The translations under genes were made by a program, and so were the position numbers. The notes below the pieces were generated by a model. That model was given only the letters and a program-made list of their open reading frames with translations, ran no database searches and had not been told where the DNA came from. Below are positions 1 through 6,852 of a stretch of 26,244 nt of DNA, piece after piece. The first letter of the stretch is position 1, and every line of letters starts with the position of its first letter. Source of the stretch: Kiritimatiellia bacterium (GTDB taxonomy: Bacteria > Verrucomicrobiota > Kiritimatiellia > RFP12 > UBA1067); assembly GCA_900771305.1 (NCBI GenBank), contig CAAGNL010000353.1, positions 1 to 26,244 on the forward strand. The letters run 5' to 3'.

Positions 1-170
1 CAAAAAGCTCAGATGCACTTTTGCTCAGATGCTCAGATGCCGAGGTCGGTCAAGACCGCGCCAGCGGTGTTGACCGACCGAGTGCAAAAAGCTCAGATGC
101 ACTTTTGCTCAGATGCTCAGATGCCGAGGTCGGTCAAGACCGCGCGAGCGGTCTTGACCGACCGAGTACC
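1..170. repeat. 84-bp tandem repeat with 36-bp palindrome (left end)
   Basis: Two direct copies of an 84-bp unit lie at 1-84 and 85-168. Each starts CAAAAAGCTCAGATGC, carries GCTCAGAT three times, and then has a palindrome at 44-79 and 128-163. The arms are GGTCGGTCAAGACCGC and its complement around a 4-nt loop. The second copy is a perfect 16-bp inverted repeat; the first has one arm mismatch. GCAAAA and TTTTGC in the first half can form a second, smaller hairpin. The first copy begins at the window edge, so the array probably continues. The same element recurs inverted at the right end, which suggests a dispersed genomic repeat at which the contig broke. Confidence 0.9.
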
Positions 171-1113
171 GATTCAGGTCTTCCGGAACCGGGGCCTCGA
201 GGACCAGCGACTGACGCGTGACGGGGTGCTTCAGCTCCAGTCGCCAGGCATGGAGCAGCTGTCGCCGCGGAATCGGCACCAACTTCTTGTCCCATCCCGG
301 GCGTCCATAGACGGCATCGCCCACAATCGGGCACCCCAGCGCCGTCGCCATATGCACGCGGATCTGGTGCGTCCGCCCGGTCTCGATCTGGCAATGAACC
401 AGCGAGAGCGACGCCAGGGCTCGCTCGACCCTGTAGTTCGTGACCGCGATCTTGCCATTGCGCTCGACCACGGCCATCTTCTTGCGGTCGAAGGGACAGC
501 GTCCGATGAGATTCTCGATGCGCCCCTCCTGCGGCGACGGGGAACCATGGACGAGCGCGAGATACGTCTTCCGGATGTTCGCATGAGACGCGAACTCCCG
601 CGTGAGGACGTCCATGGCGCGTTGAGATTTCGCCACCACCATCACGCCCGAAGTATCCTGGTCGAGACGATGGACGATCCCCGGACGGGCAACGCCCCCG
701 ATTCCGGAAAGACCAGGGCAATGGTGCAGCAGCGCGTTGACGAGCGTGCCCGTGAGATGCCCAGGCGCAGGATGGACCACGAGCCCCGCGGGCTTGTCGA
801 GCGCGAGCAGATCGTCGTCCTCGAAGAGGATGGACAGTGGAATGTCCTCGGGCTCGGGCTCGGCCGGAACCGGCGGAGGAATCTCGAGAGTGACGACGTC
901 TCCAGGTTTCGTCTTCGCGGTTGCCCGGAGACACGGCACACCATTGAGCTTCACACGGCCCGCCTTCATAAGCCCCTGAACGCGGGCGCGGGAGAAATCC
1001 CCGCACAAACCCGTAATCCAGACATCGAGTCGGTCAATGCCCTCAGCTGGAACGGTGAACTCCCGCACCTCCGCACCTTCCGTCCCTTCGAAGCTGTCCA
1101 TCCCATCACTCAA
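109..1113 (-). CDS. rluD: RluD/RluA-family 23S rRNA pseudouridine synthase
   Basis: This 334-residue protein probably isomerises uridines in 23S rRNA. Residues about 20-80 form an S4-like RNA-binding domain. The catalytic domain has the family motif HRLDQDTSG with the expected nucleophile at Asp151, followed by GRTHQIRVHM. I chose the TTG start at 1113 because GAGGTG lies 5 nt upstream; the ATG at 1101 is too far from it. The gene starts 30 nt after the stop of the CAAX-protease-like gene, so the two are probably co-transcribed. The recognisable family sequence ends near EAPVPEDLNRY. The last 18 residues, from Ser317, are translated from the palindromic repeat and look foreign. RluD rather than RluC is likely from the S4 domain and length, but site specificity is not visible. 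Confidence 0.9.
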   Translation of the reverse strand: MSDGMDSFEGTEGAEVREFTVPAEGIDRLDVWITGLCGDFSRARVQGLMKAGRVKLNGVPCLRATAKTKPGDVVTLEIPPPVPAEPEPEDIPLSILFEDDDLLALDKPAGLVVHPAPGHLTGTLVNALLHHCPGLSGIGGVARPGIVHRLDQDTSGVMVVAKSQRAMDVLTREFASHANIRKTYLALVHGSPSPQEGRIENLIGRCPFDRKKMAVVERNGKIAVTNYRVERALASLSLVHCQIETGRTHQIRVHMATALGCPIVGDAVYGRPGWDKKLVPIPRRQLLHAWRLELKHPVTRQSLVLEAPVPEDLNRYSVGQDRSRGLDRPRHLSI

Positions 1114-1143
1114 GATTTCACCTCTTTAATCCAAAGTTGGCCA

Positions 1144-1836
1144 TCACCAGAATCCCCATTGTCCCGAATGAATGACATAAATCGCCAAAAGCAGATTCGT
1201 CGTGACATGGGCGACGATGGCGGCGAGGAGTCCACAGCGGAGATAGAGCAGACCATAGACGACGGCGCAGAGCGCAGCGGCCAGGGGACGGTCATGCTCA
1301 AGCGTGAACAGGAAGACCGTCCAAAGAAAAGCGGACAAGTCAAAAGTCCCATGGGGAACAGCTGTGAAATCCCGTGCCTGGAGCCGGCGGTAGAGAAACG
1401 AACGGAAGAACAGTTCCTCAACCGGAGCGATGACGAAGGCGCTGCCCAGAAGTTTGGCGATGGTCAGCGACCACTCACAGACCGCGGGATCGTAGGGTGA
1501 CGGCTCCGTGGAGACGGCGGGCAACGAGCCGAGCGGCCAGACGCACCAGGTGCGGTAGAAATCGCTGAACTCGGGAAGTATCCAGAGGGCAAGGACAAGA
1601 AGGCCGCCGAGAAGTCCAAAGAAGGACGTGAGGACCAAGGACCTAGGAACTCGGCTGGGGCCACAGGAACGAGACGACACCTGAACAATCGTCGGTAGGA
1701 CGATGAGCAGCACGAGGAACGTGACGCCCGAGCGGACCGCATACGCTCCGGCTGTCGCCGGGAGCACTGTCTGGAGGCCAATCCACGCCGCGAACGGCGC
1801 AATGAAAGCGAACGTATTTCGAATCTCTCGTGTCAC
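1144..1836 (-). CDS. CPBP/CAAX prenyl protease-related membrane protein (exosortase-associated type)
   Basis: This 230-residue polytopic membrane protein belongs to the CPBP (Abi/CAAX) family of intramembrane proteases. Hydrophobic segments lie at about 9-50, 67-88, 125-138, 167-180, 184-198 and 202-222. The catalytic motifs are present: EELFFR with Glu140, Glu141 and Arg145; the second motif Glu180-His181; and His210 in AHVTTN. From memory, the C-terminal GQWGFW ending matches the CAAX-related subfamily found with exosortase/PEP-CTERM systems (TIGR03008). No exosortase is in this window. The start is GTG at 1836, with a GGGTGA-like site upstream. It follows the 7-bp repeat array and precedes the rluD-like gene. 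The subfamily is an inference from memory of the motif. Confidence 0.8.
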   Translation of the reverse strand: MTREIRNTFAFIAPFAAWIGLQTVLPATAGAYAVRSGVTFLVLLIVLPTIVQVSSRSCGPSRVPRSLVLTSFFGLLGGLLVLALWILPEFSDFYRTWCVWPLGSLPAVSTEPSPYDPAVCEWSLTIAKLLGSAFVIAPVEELFFRSFLYRRLQARDFTAVPHGTFDLSAFLWTVFLFTLEHDRPLAAALCAVVYGLLYLRCGLLAAIVAHVTTNLLLAIYVIHSGQWGFW

Positions 1837-1870
1837 TTACACTTCACCCAACAGGAAACGTTCCCGCAAA

Positions 1871-1940
1871 CTGAACCCTGAACCCTGATCCCTGAACACT
1901 GATCCCTGAACACTGAACACTGAACACTGAAGATTGAAAA
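1871..1940. repeat. 7-bp tandem repeat array, CTGAACA/CTGATCC
   Basis: About nine consecutive 7-nt units follow CTGAACC, CTGAACC, CTGATCC, CTGAACA, CTGATCC, three CTGAACA and CTGAAGA, then degenerate TTGAAAA. The array fills the gap between the ruvA stop at 1951 and the GTG of the CAAX-protease-like gene at 1836. I see no promoter or hairpin inside it. A related array with TTGAAC units lies at 20137-20192. Confidence 0.9.
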
Positions 1941-1950
1941 TTCGGACTTG

Positions 1951-2547
1951 TCACTTCCCCGAAAGCGCTTTCTTGAGAATCATCTCGACATCGGCGAGCG
2001 CAGGCTCCTCGTCAAGCACCTTCTGGACCTTCGCGCGGGCAATGTCCTCGCTGAATCCGAGTGCGGCGAGCGCGAGCATCGCATCGCGGAGCACGGCCCC
2101 CTGCTCCTTCGACGTCTCGGCAGTCGCATTGGCGAGCGCCTCGATCGGATTGATCTTGTCGCGCAGCTCGATGACGATACGCTCAGCCGTCTTCTTGCCA
2201 ATCCCCTTCACCGTCGCCAGACGCTTCGAGTCGCCCTGCGAGACCGCCAGCTGGAGATCGCCGACGGTGAGACCGGAGAGCACGGCGAGCGCCAGTTTCG
2301 GTCCTACGCCCGAAACTGTGGTCACCAACTCGAACAGGTCCCGCTCCTGCTTCGTCGCGAAGCCAAAGAGCAGCTGGGCGTCCTCGCGCACCTCGTGATG
2401 CGTGTAGAGCTTGACCTCTCCCCCTTCGGCAGGCAGGCGGTCAAACGTGGAGAGCGGAATGGAGACCTCGTAGCCCACGCCGCAGCATTCGACGACGACC
2501 TTGGCGATGTCCTTCTCAGTCAGAACCCCTTTAAGATATGCGATCAT
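1951..2547 (-). CDS. ruvA: Holliday junction branch migration protein RuvA
   Basis: RuvA binds four-way DNA junctions and loads the RuvB helicase. The 198-residue length is normal. An N-terminal OB fold (1-62) starts MIAYLKG and includes CCGVGYEV. Two helix-hairpin-helix motifs follow, VSGVGPKLALAVL (78-90) and VKGIGKKTAERIVIEL (113-128). The C-terminal three-helix RuvB-binding domain ends ADVEMILKKAL. Its ATG overlaps the TGA of the upstream phosphodiesterase gene (ATGA), so translation is probably coupled. ruvB and ruvC are not in the window. The following 114 nt hold the 7-bp repeat array. Confidence 0.96.
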   Translation of the reverse strand: MIAYLKGVLTEKDIAKVVVECCGVGYEVSIPLSTFDRLPAEGGEVKLYTHHEVREDAQLLFGFATKQERDLFELVTTVSGVGPKLALAVLSGLTVGDLQLAVSQGDSKRLATVKGIGKKTAERIVIELRDKINPIEALANATAETSKEQGAVLRDAMLALAALGFSEDIARAKVQKVLDEEPALADVEMILKKALSGK

Positions 2548-3326
2548 GCAAGCGGCTCCCGATGGCGGAATGGAGTGATGTCGGAGGCTTTCTTCGTGAC
2601 GGGATCGAACGTGACCACCGCGCCCTCGAGCGTCGACGGACCCTCCGCCACGTCGAAGCGGGCGGGGATGCCAGTCATGAACTTCTGCAGAACGGGCTTG
2701 AAGTCGCGTCCGATGGAGGAGTACCAGGGGCCAGTCATGCCAAGGTCGGTCTGGAACGCCGTGCCACCAGGCAGCACCACGGCATCCGAGGTCTGCACAT
2801 GCGTGTGGGTGCCCACCACGGCAGTGACGCGTCCAGAAAGATAATGCGCGAGCGTGATCTTCTCGCTCGTCGCTTCCGCATGGAAATCAACGAAGACGGG
2901 AACGTCCTTGGGCATCGCCCGAAGCGCGGCGTCCGCGGCATGGAAGGGACAGTCGACCGGCCCCATGAAGACGCGTCCCAGCAGATTCAGCACCGCGAAG
3001 CGGCAGATGGGCGTGGTCACGAGCGTCCACCCCTTCCCGGGGGATTCGGGCGGCAGGTTTGCCGGACGCACGAGATTCTGCACGCGGGCGATCTGGGTCG
3101 CAAACTCCTTCTGCCCCCACACGTGGTCGCCCAGTGTGATTGCATCCGCCCCCGCCTTGAAGATCTCCTCCGCGAGCGGCGCCGTGATGCCGGACCCCGC
3201 GGCGCAGTTCTCCGCGTTCACGATGACGGCGGCGACCCCGAGTTCACGCCGAATCCGGGGAAGATTCTCCTTGAGAATCCGTCGGCCAGGACTCCCGACC
3301 ACGTCGCCAACCATCAGAATCTTCAT
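2544..3326 (-). CDS. ymdB: YmdB-family metallophosphoesterase (TIGR00282 type)
   Basis: This 260-residue protein resembles Bacillus YmdB, a di-metal 2',3'-cyclic nucleotide phosphodiesterase affecting RNA turnover and developmental regulation. Visible signatures are GDVVGSPGR with Asp8, NAEN with Glu39 and Asn40, VDFHAEATSEK with His147, and GTHTHVQT with His172 and His174. The usual GNH motif is GDH here, so Asp67 replaces the metal-ligand Asn. I believe Asp also occurs in other members, so activity may be retained. The gene overlaps cdsA upstream and ruvA downstream by ATGA junctions, in a tightly coupled cassette. The substrate is inferred from the family. Confidence 0.88.
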   Translation of the reverse strand: MKILMVGDVVGSPGRRILKENLPRIRRELGVAAVIVNAENCAAGSGITAPLAEEIFKAGADAITLGDHVWGQKEFATQIARVQNLVRPANLPPESPGKGWTLVTTPICRFAVLNLLGRVFMGPVDCPFHAADAALRAMPKDVPVFVDFHAEATSEKITLAHYLSGRVTAVVGTHTHVQTSDAVVLPGGTAFQTDLGMTGPWYSSIGRDFKPVLQKFMTGIPARFDVAEGPSTLEGAVVTFDPVTKKASDITPFRHREPLA

Positions 3327-4225
3327 TTACACCAGGCCACGAAGAGATAGATCGGATAGGCGAGCGCAGGCATGAAGATGAAGGAGTCGAACATGTCCAG
3401 GAATCCGCCCATGCCAGCGGGCATGAACGTGGAGGAATCCTTCACACCGCACTCACGCTTAAAGCGGCTCTCAATCAAATCCCCCGCCGTCGCCACGAGT
3501 GCGAAGACGATGCCCGCCGGGACCACCCACTTGTAGTCCAGATAGCGCCAGAGCGCGCAGTGCTCGGCCCAGGCGTTCTTCTGCGAGATGAACACGAAAA
3601 CGGCAGTCGTAACTGCGGCGAAGACCATCGAGCCCAAGAGCCCTTCCCAGGACTTGTTCGGCGAGATCGTCGGGCACATCTTGTGCTTGCCCATCGCGAC
3701 GCCAAACGCAAACCCACCCGTATCGGAGAACTTCGCGACGACGATCAGGAAGAAGAGCGTATAGAGTCCCACGCGCGTCGCCGGCATCGCGAACCAGGTA
3801 CAGGTCTCCGGCTCCAACTGCACGAAGCGGAGGAAGAACGACAGGAGCAACGGCACGTAGAGGAATCCGAACAGCGTCGAGGCAATCGTCCCGATGGGGT
3901 TCTTACAACGCGAACTGAAGAGGACGATGCACGAGAGCAGAAACGTCAGCGGCAGCAACGCGATCATCCCCGTGAACACACACGCCGAGAATCCCAGGAA
4001 ACCAGGGTAGGCTGCATGGCCCAGGAGCCACGCCGTCCCCATCAGTATGCCAAACCAGCTGACCGGCTCGTACTTCTTCGCCATCTGGTAGAACTCGAGC
4101 TGAACGAGCGTCGAGATGACGAGCAACACCGCCGGCAGAACCCTCAACGGGCAATACAGGAAGAACGCGATGACGCCAAGCCCGACCGCGATACCACAGA
4201 GGGTTCTCTTCAGGTGTGGGTTCAT
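3323..4225 (-). CDS. cdsA: Phosphatidate cytidylyltransferase (CdsA)
   Basis: CdsA makes CDP-diacylglycerol from phosphatidate and CTP at the inner membrane, the entry to phospholipid synthesis. This 300-residue protein has about eight hydrophobic segments and the motif ISPNKSWEG (187-195). The C-terminal signature is FKRECGVKDSSTFMPAGMGG followed by FLDMFDSF (255-282). The classic form reads GHGG-DRxD; here His is Met272 and the Arg after Asp is Met278. I recall similar forms in Verrucomicrobia and Planctomycetes. The ATG comes 3 nt after the purA stop and has no Shine-Dalgarno sequence, so it may rely on reinitiation. Its stop overlaps the ymdB-like start. Confidence 0.92.
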   Translation of the reverse strand: MNPHLKRTLCGIAVGLGVIAFFLYCPLRVLPAVLLVISTLVQLEFYQMAKKYEPVSWFGILMGTAWLLGHAAYPGFLGFSACVFTGMIALLPLTFLLSCIVLFSSRCKNPIGTIASTLFGFLYVPLLLSFFLRFVQLEPETCTWFAMPATRVGLYTLFFLIVVAKFSDTGGFAFGVAMGKHKMCPTISPNKSWEGLLGSMVFAAVTTAVFVFISQKNAWAEHCALWRYLDYKWVVPAGIVFALVATAGDLIESRFKRECGVKDSSTFMPAGMGGFLDMFDSFIFMPALAYPIYLFVAWCK

Positions 4226-4228
4226 AGG

Positions 4229-5575
4229 TTAAAGCGCGATGCGGAGCGTGGACTCGCGGGCAGGTCCGATCGAGAGGATGCCGAGCTTGCCGCCGGAGAG
4301 TTCCACGAGGCGGTCGACATAGGCCTTCGCCTTGGGCGGCAGATCCTCGATGCGCGTGATGTTGGAGGTCTCGCACATCCAGCCGTCCATTTCCTCGTAA
4401 ATCGGCTTCACACGGGCGAGCTCGTCCGCCGAGGTCGGCATAAAGTCGATGCGCTGGCCGTCCAGCTCGTACGCGACGCAGATCTTGATCTTCTCGAAGA
4501 CATCCATGACGTCGAGCTTCGTCAACGCCCAGTAGTCGACGCCGTTGATCTGCTGCGCGTAACGTGCGATCACCGCATCGTACCAGCCCGTACGGCGGGG
4601 ACGCTTCGTAACCGCACCGAATTCGTGGCCGCGCTCGGCCATGATCTTACCGTCTTCGTCCATCATGTCCACGGCGTTGTAGAGTTCCGTCGGGAACGGT
4701 CCCTCACCGACACGCGTCGTATAGGCCTTGATCACGCCGACGACGCAGTCGATGTCGCGCGGGGAGAGGCCAGAGCCGATGCACGCGCCACCCGAGGTCG
4801 GGTTGGACGAGGTCACGAAGGGATAGGTTCCGAAATCAATGTCGAGCATCGTACCCTGGGCGCCTTCCATCAGAATGGACTTGCCCTCGGTCTTGGCCTT
4901 GTGGAGCATCGGGACCGTATCCTTGATGTACGGCGAAAGCTTCTCCTGGGCGACCTTGTAGATGGCGACGATCTCGTCGGCGTCCATCTGGTAGTCCTTG
5001 ATCGTGCAGCCGGGCACCTCGATCTGGTCGCCCTCGTCCACGCGCTCGGCCTTGAGCATCTTCAGGCGGCGGTTCGTCTCCTCGACCTGCTCGCGCACCT
5101 TCTCGAGGAAGTTCGCCGCCAGCATGTCGCCGCAGCGGAGCCCCGTGCGGGAAACCTTGGCGGCGTAGGCGGGACCAATGCCGCGGCCGGTCGTGCCGAT
5201 CTTCTTGCCCTTGGCGCGCGCGGCCTCCTCGGCCTTGTCGAGTGCACGGTGGTAGAGCATCACCATCTGAGTGCGGGTGGAGATGAAGAGACGCCCCTTC
5301 GGTTCGACGCCCGTGGCGCGCATGCCCTCAATCTCCTCGATGAGGTCCAGGGGATTCATCACCACGCCATTGCCGATGATGCAGGTCTTGCCTTCGTGGA
5401 GGATACCGCTCGGAATCAGACGCAGCACACGCTTCTTGCCCTCGGCGATGACGGTGTGGCCGGCATTGGAACCGCCCTGGTAGCGGACGACGAAATCCGC
5501 CTTGTCCGTCAGCACGTCGATGATCTTGCCCTTGCCTTCGTCGCCCCACTGCGACCCGATCAAAACCGTATTCAT
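4229..5575 (-). CDS. purA: Adenylosuccinate synthetase (PurA)
   Basis: PurA joins IMP and aspartate with GTP to give adenylosuccinate, the first committed step from IMP to AMP. The 448-residue protein has the N-terminal GSQWGDEGKGK loop (7-17) with catalytic Asp12, NAGHTV with His40, TTGRGIGPAYAAKVSRTG, TRVGEGPFPTE, VTKRPRRTGWYD, and the guanine-binding TKLD motif. The frame stays open 50 codons further upstream, but the family start is MNTVLIG at 5575 with GAGGAAGAG upstream. It follows the MTA/SAH deaminase gene by 38 nt and precedes cdsA by 3 nt. All catalytic motifs look intact. Confidence 0.97.
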   Translation of the reverse strand: MNTVLIGSQWGDEGKGKIIDVLTDKADFVVRYQGGSNAGHTVIAEGKKRVLRLIPSGILHEGKTCIIGNGVVMNPLDLIEEIEGMRATGVEPKGRLFISTRTQMVMLYHRALDKAEEAARAKGKKIGTTGRGIGPAYAAKVSRTGLRCGDMLAANFLEKVREQVEETNRRLKMLKAERVDEGDQIEVPGCTIKDYQMDADEIVAIYKVAQEKLSPYIKDTVPMLHKAKTEGKSILMEGAQGTMLDIDFGTYPFVTSSNPTSGGACIGSGLSPRDIDCVVGVIKAYTTRVGEGPFPTELYNAVDMMDEDGKIMAERGHEFGAVTKRPRRTGWYDAVIARYAQQINGVDYWALTKLDVMDVFEKIKICVAYELDGQRIDFMPTSADELARVKPIYEEMDGWMCETSNITRIEDLPPKAKAYVDRLVELSGGKLGILSIGPARESTLRIAL

Positions 5576-5613
5576 TTCGTTTTCTCTTCCTCGTTGCGAA
5601 ATTGGTTCAGGTA

Positions 5614-6840
5614 TTATACCAAAAGACGGGCGGCTTTGCGCGCCGTGGCGATGATTTCCTCTTCGCCCGGAACGTGCCCCCCTTCCATGAGCACACGCCC
5701 CGCGCAGACCACCGTGTCGATGCAAGAGGCATCCGCCGCATAGACGAGGTCGCTGACAGGATTATGCGAGGGGACGAGCGGGAGCGCGAATGGATCCAGG
5801 ATCAGAAAATCGGCCTCCGCCCCGACGCGGATCTCCCCCGCATTGATGCCAAAAGCCTCCGCTCCGCCCCGTGTCGCCAGGCGAAGGACCTCGCTCGCGG
5901 GCGCAACCATGGGATCTCCGCTTTCAATCTTCGCCGCCAGGGCGGCGCACTTCATCTCCGCGAACATCGAGAGCGAATTGTTCGAACAGGCGCCGTCAGT
6001 TCCAAGGGCCTGGCGGCAGCCCGACGTACGCATATATGGGAAGAGTCCGCTCACGAGCTTCATGTTGCTCTGCTGATTCTCAACGATTACCGCGCCCGTA
6101 TCGCGGATCATCCGGATGTCATCATCCGTCAAATGAACGCAGTGGGCCATCAACGTCTTCGGTCCAAGAATGCCGCAGTCCAGAAGATAGCGAATCGGAG
6201 TCCGTCCCCCATGCTCCTTCCGGCAGTTTTCAACCTCGCCTCTCGTTTCGGAAACATGGATATGAACGAAGCGGTCTTCCGCACGGGCACGGTCTGCAAT
6301 CGCTCGGAGGGTCTTCTCGCAGACCGTGTAGATTGCATGGGGAGCAAGCGTCGTGAAGACTCGGCTGGAGGGACTCCTGGGAGCGTCGGCCAACATGGCG
6401 TTTGCCGCCACATTCTTCGGGTCATCCACTCCCGGACCTCCCGTCTCAACCGTCTGCATCGAGACGGCACAGCGGATTCCCATCTCCTCCGCAGCGCGCG
6501 CAACCATAGGAGCATGCCAATACATGTCGTTCGCGAAGACGGTCCCGCTTCGGATGAGCTCGAGCATCCCCAGCCTGGCCCCTGCATAGACGATTTCATC
6601 CGTCAGCCGGGACTCCGCCGGCCAGATGTGCTCCTGCAACCACGGCATCAAGGCCAGATCATCGGCGCAGCCACGCAACAGACTCATCGCCAGATGCGTG
6701 TGGCAGTTGTAGAACGCGGGGACGACAGGACGAGTCTGGACCGTGGGATGCCGCCCAGTTTCCCGAATCTCGGAAATACGGCCCTTCTCGACCGTAATCT
6801 CAACCTCGCATCCATTCAGCAGCAGATTTCCGAATGTCAT
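5614..6840 (-). CDS. Amidohydrolase, probable MTA/SAH deaminase (MtaD/TrzA family)
   Basis: This 408-residue metal-dependent hydrolase of the ATZ/TRZ family probably deaminates 5'-methylthioadenosine or S-adenosylhomocysteine. Metal and catalytic residues are visible: His47 and His49 in CHTHL, His195 and Glu198 in HIHVSET, His233 in AHCVH, and Asp282 in GTDGACSNN. The substrate-loop motif QQSNMKLVSG also fits this subgroup. GAGGGG lies close before the ATG at 6840. It begins 12 nt after the priA stop and ends 38 nt before purA. The neighbouring adenine-nucleotide gene is compatible with purine or methyl-cycle salvage. Guanine or cytosine deaminase activity cannot be excluded. Confidence 0.85.
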   Translation of the reverse strand: MTFGNLLLNGCEVEITVEKGRISEIRETGRHPTVQTRPVVPAFYNCHTHLAMSLLRGCADDLALMPWLQEHIWPAESRLTDEIVYAGARLGMLELIRSGTVFANDMYWHAPMVARAAEEMGIRCAVSMQTVETGGPGVDDPKNVAANAMLADAPRSPSSRVFTTLAPHAIYTVCEKTLRAIADRARAEDRFVHIHVSETRGEVENCRKEHGGRTPIRYLLDCGILGPKTLMAHCVHLTDDDIRMIRDTGAVIVENQQSNMKLVSGLFPYMRTSGCRQALGTDGACSNNSLSMFAEMKCAALAAKIESGDPMVAPASEVLRLATRGGAEAFGINAGEIRVGAEADFLILDPFALPLVPSHNPVSDLVYAADASCIDTVVCAGRVLMEGGHVPGEEEIIATARKAARLLV

Positions 6841-6852
6841 AGCCCCTCCCCC

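Noticed and set aside
13..1500. A 495-codon plus-strand frame starting in the repeat
   Set aside because: It is antisense to the rluD-like and CAAX-protease-like genes, and its N-terminus is only the repeat translated twice.
1871..1940. CRISPR-like array
   Set aside because: Units of 7 bp without spacers are not a CRISPR array, and no cas gene is present.
3560..5743. A 727-codon plus-strand open frame opposite cdsA and purA
   Set aside because: High GC leaves long antisense frames open. The translation is Arg/His/Asp-rich with no recognisable motif, while purA and cdsA on the other strand are certain.
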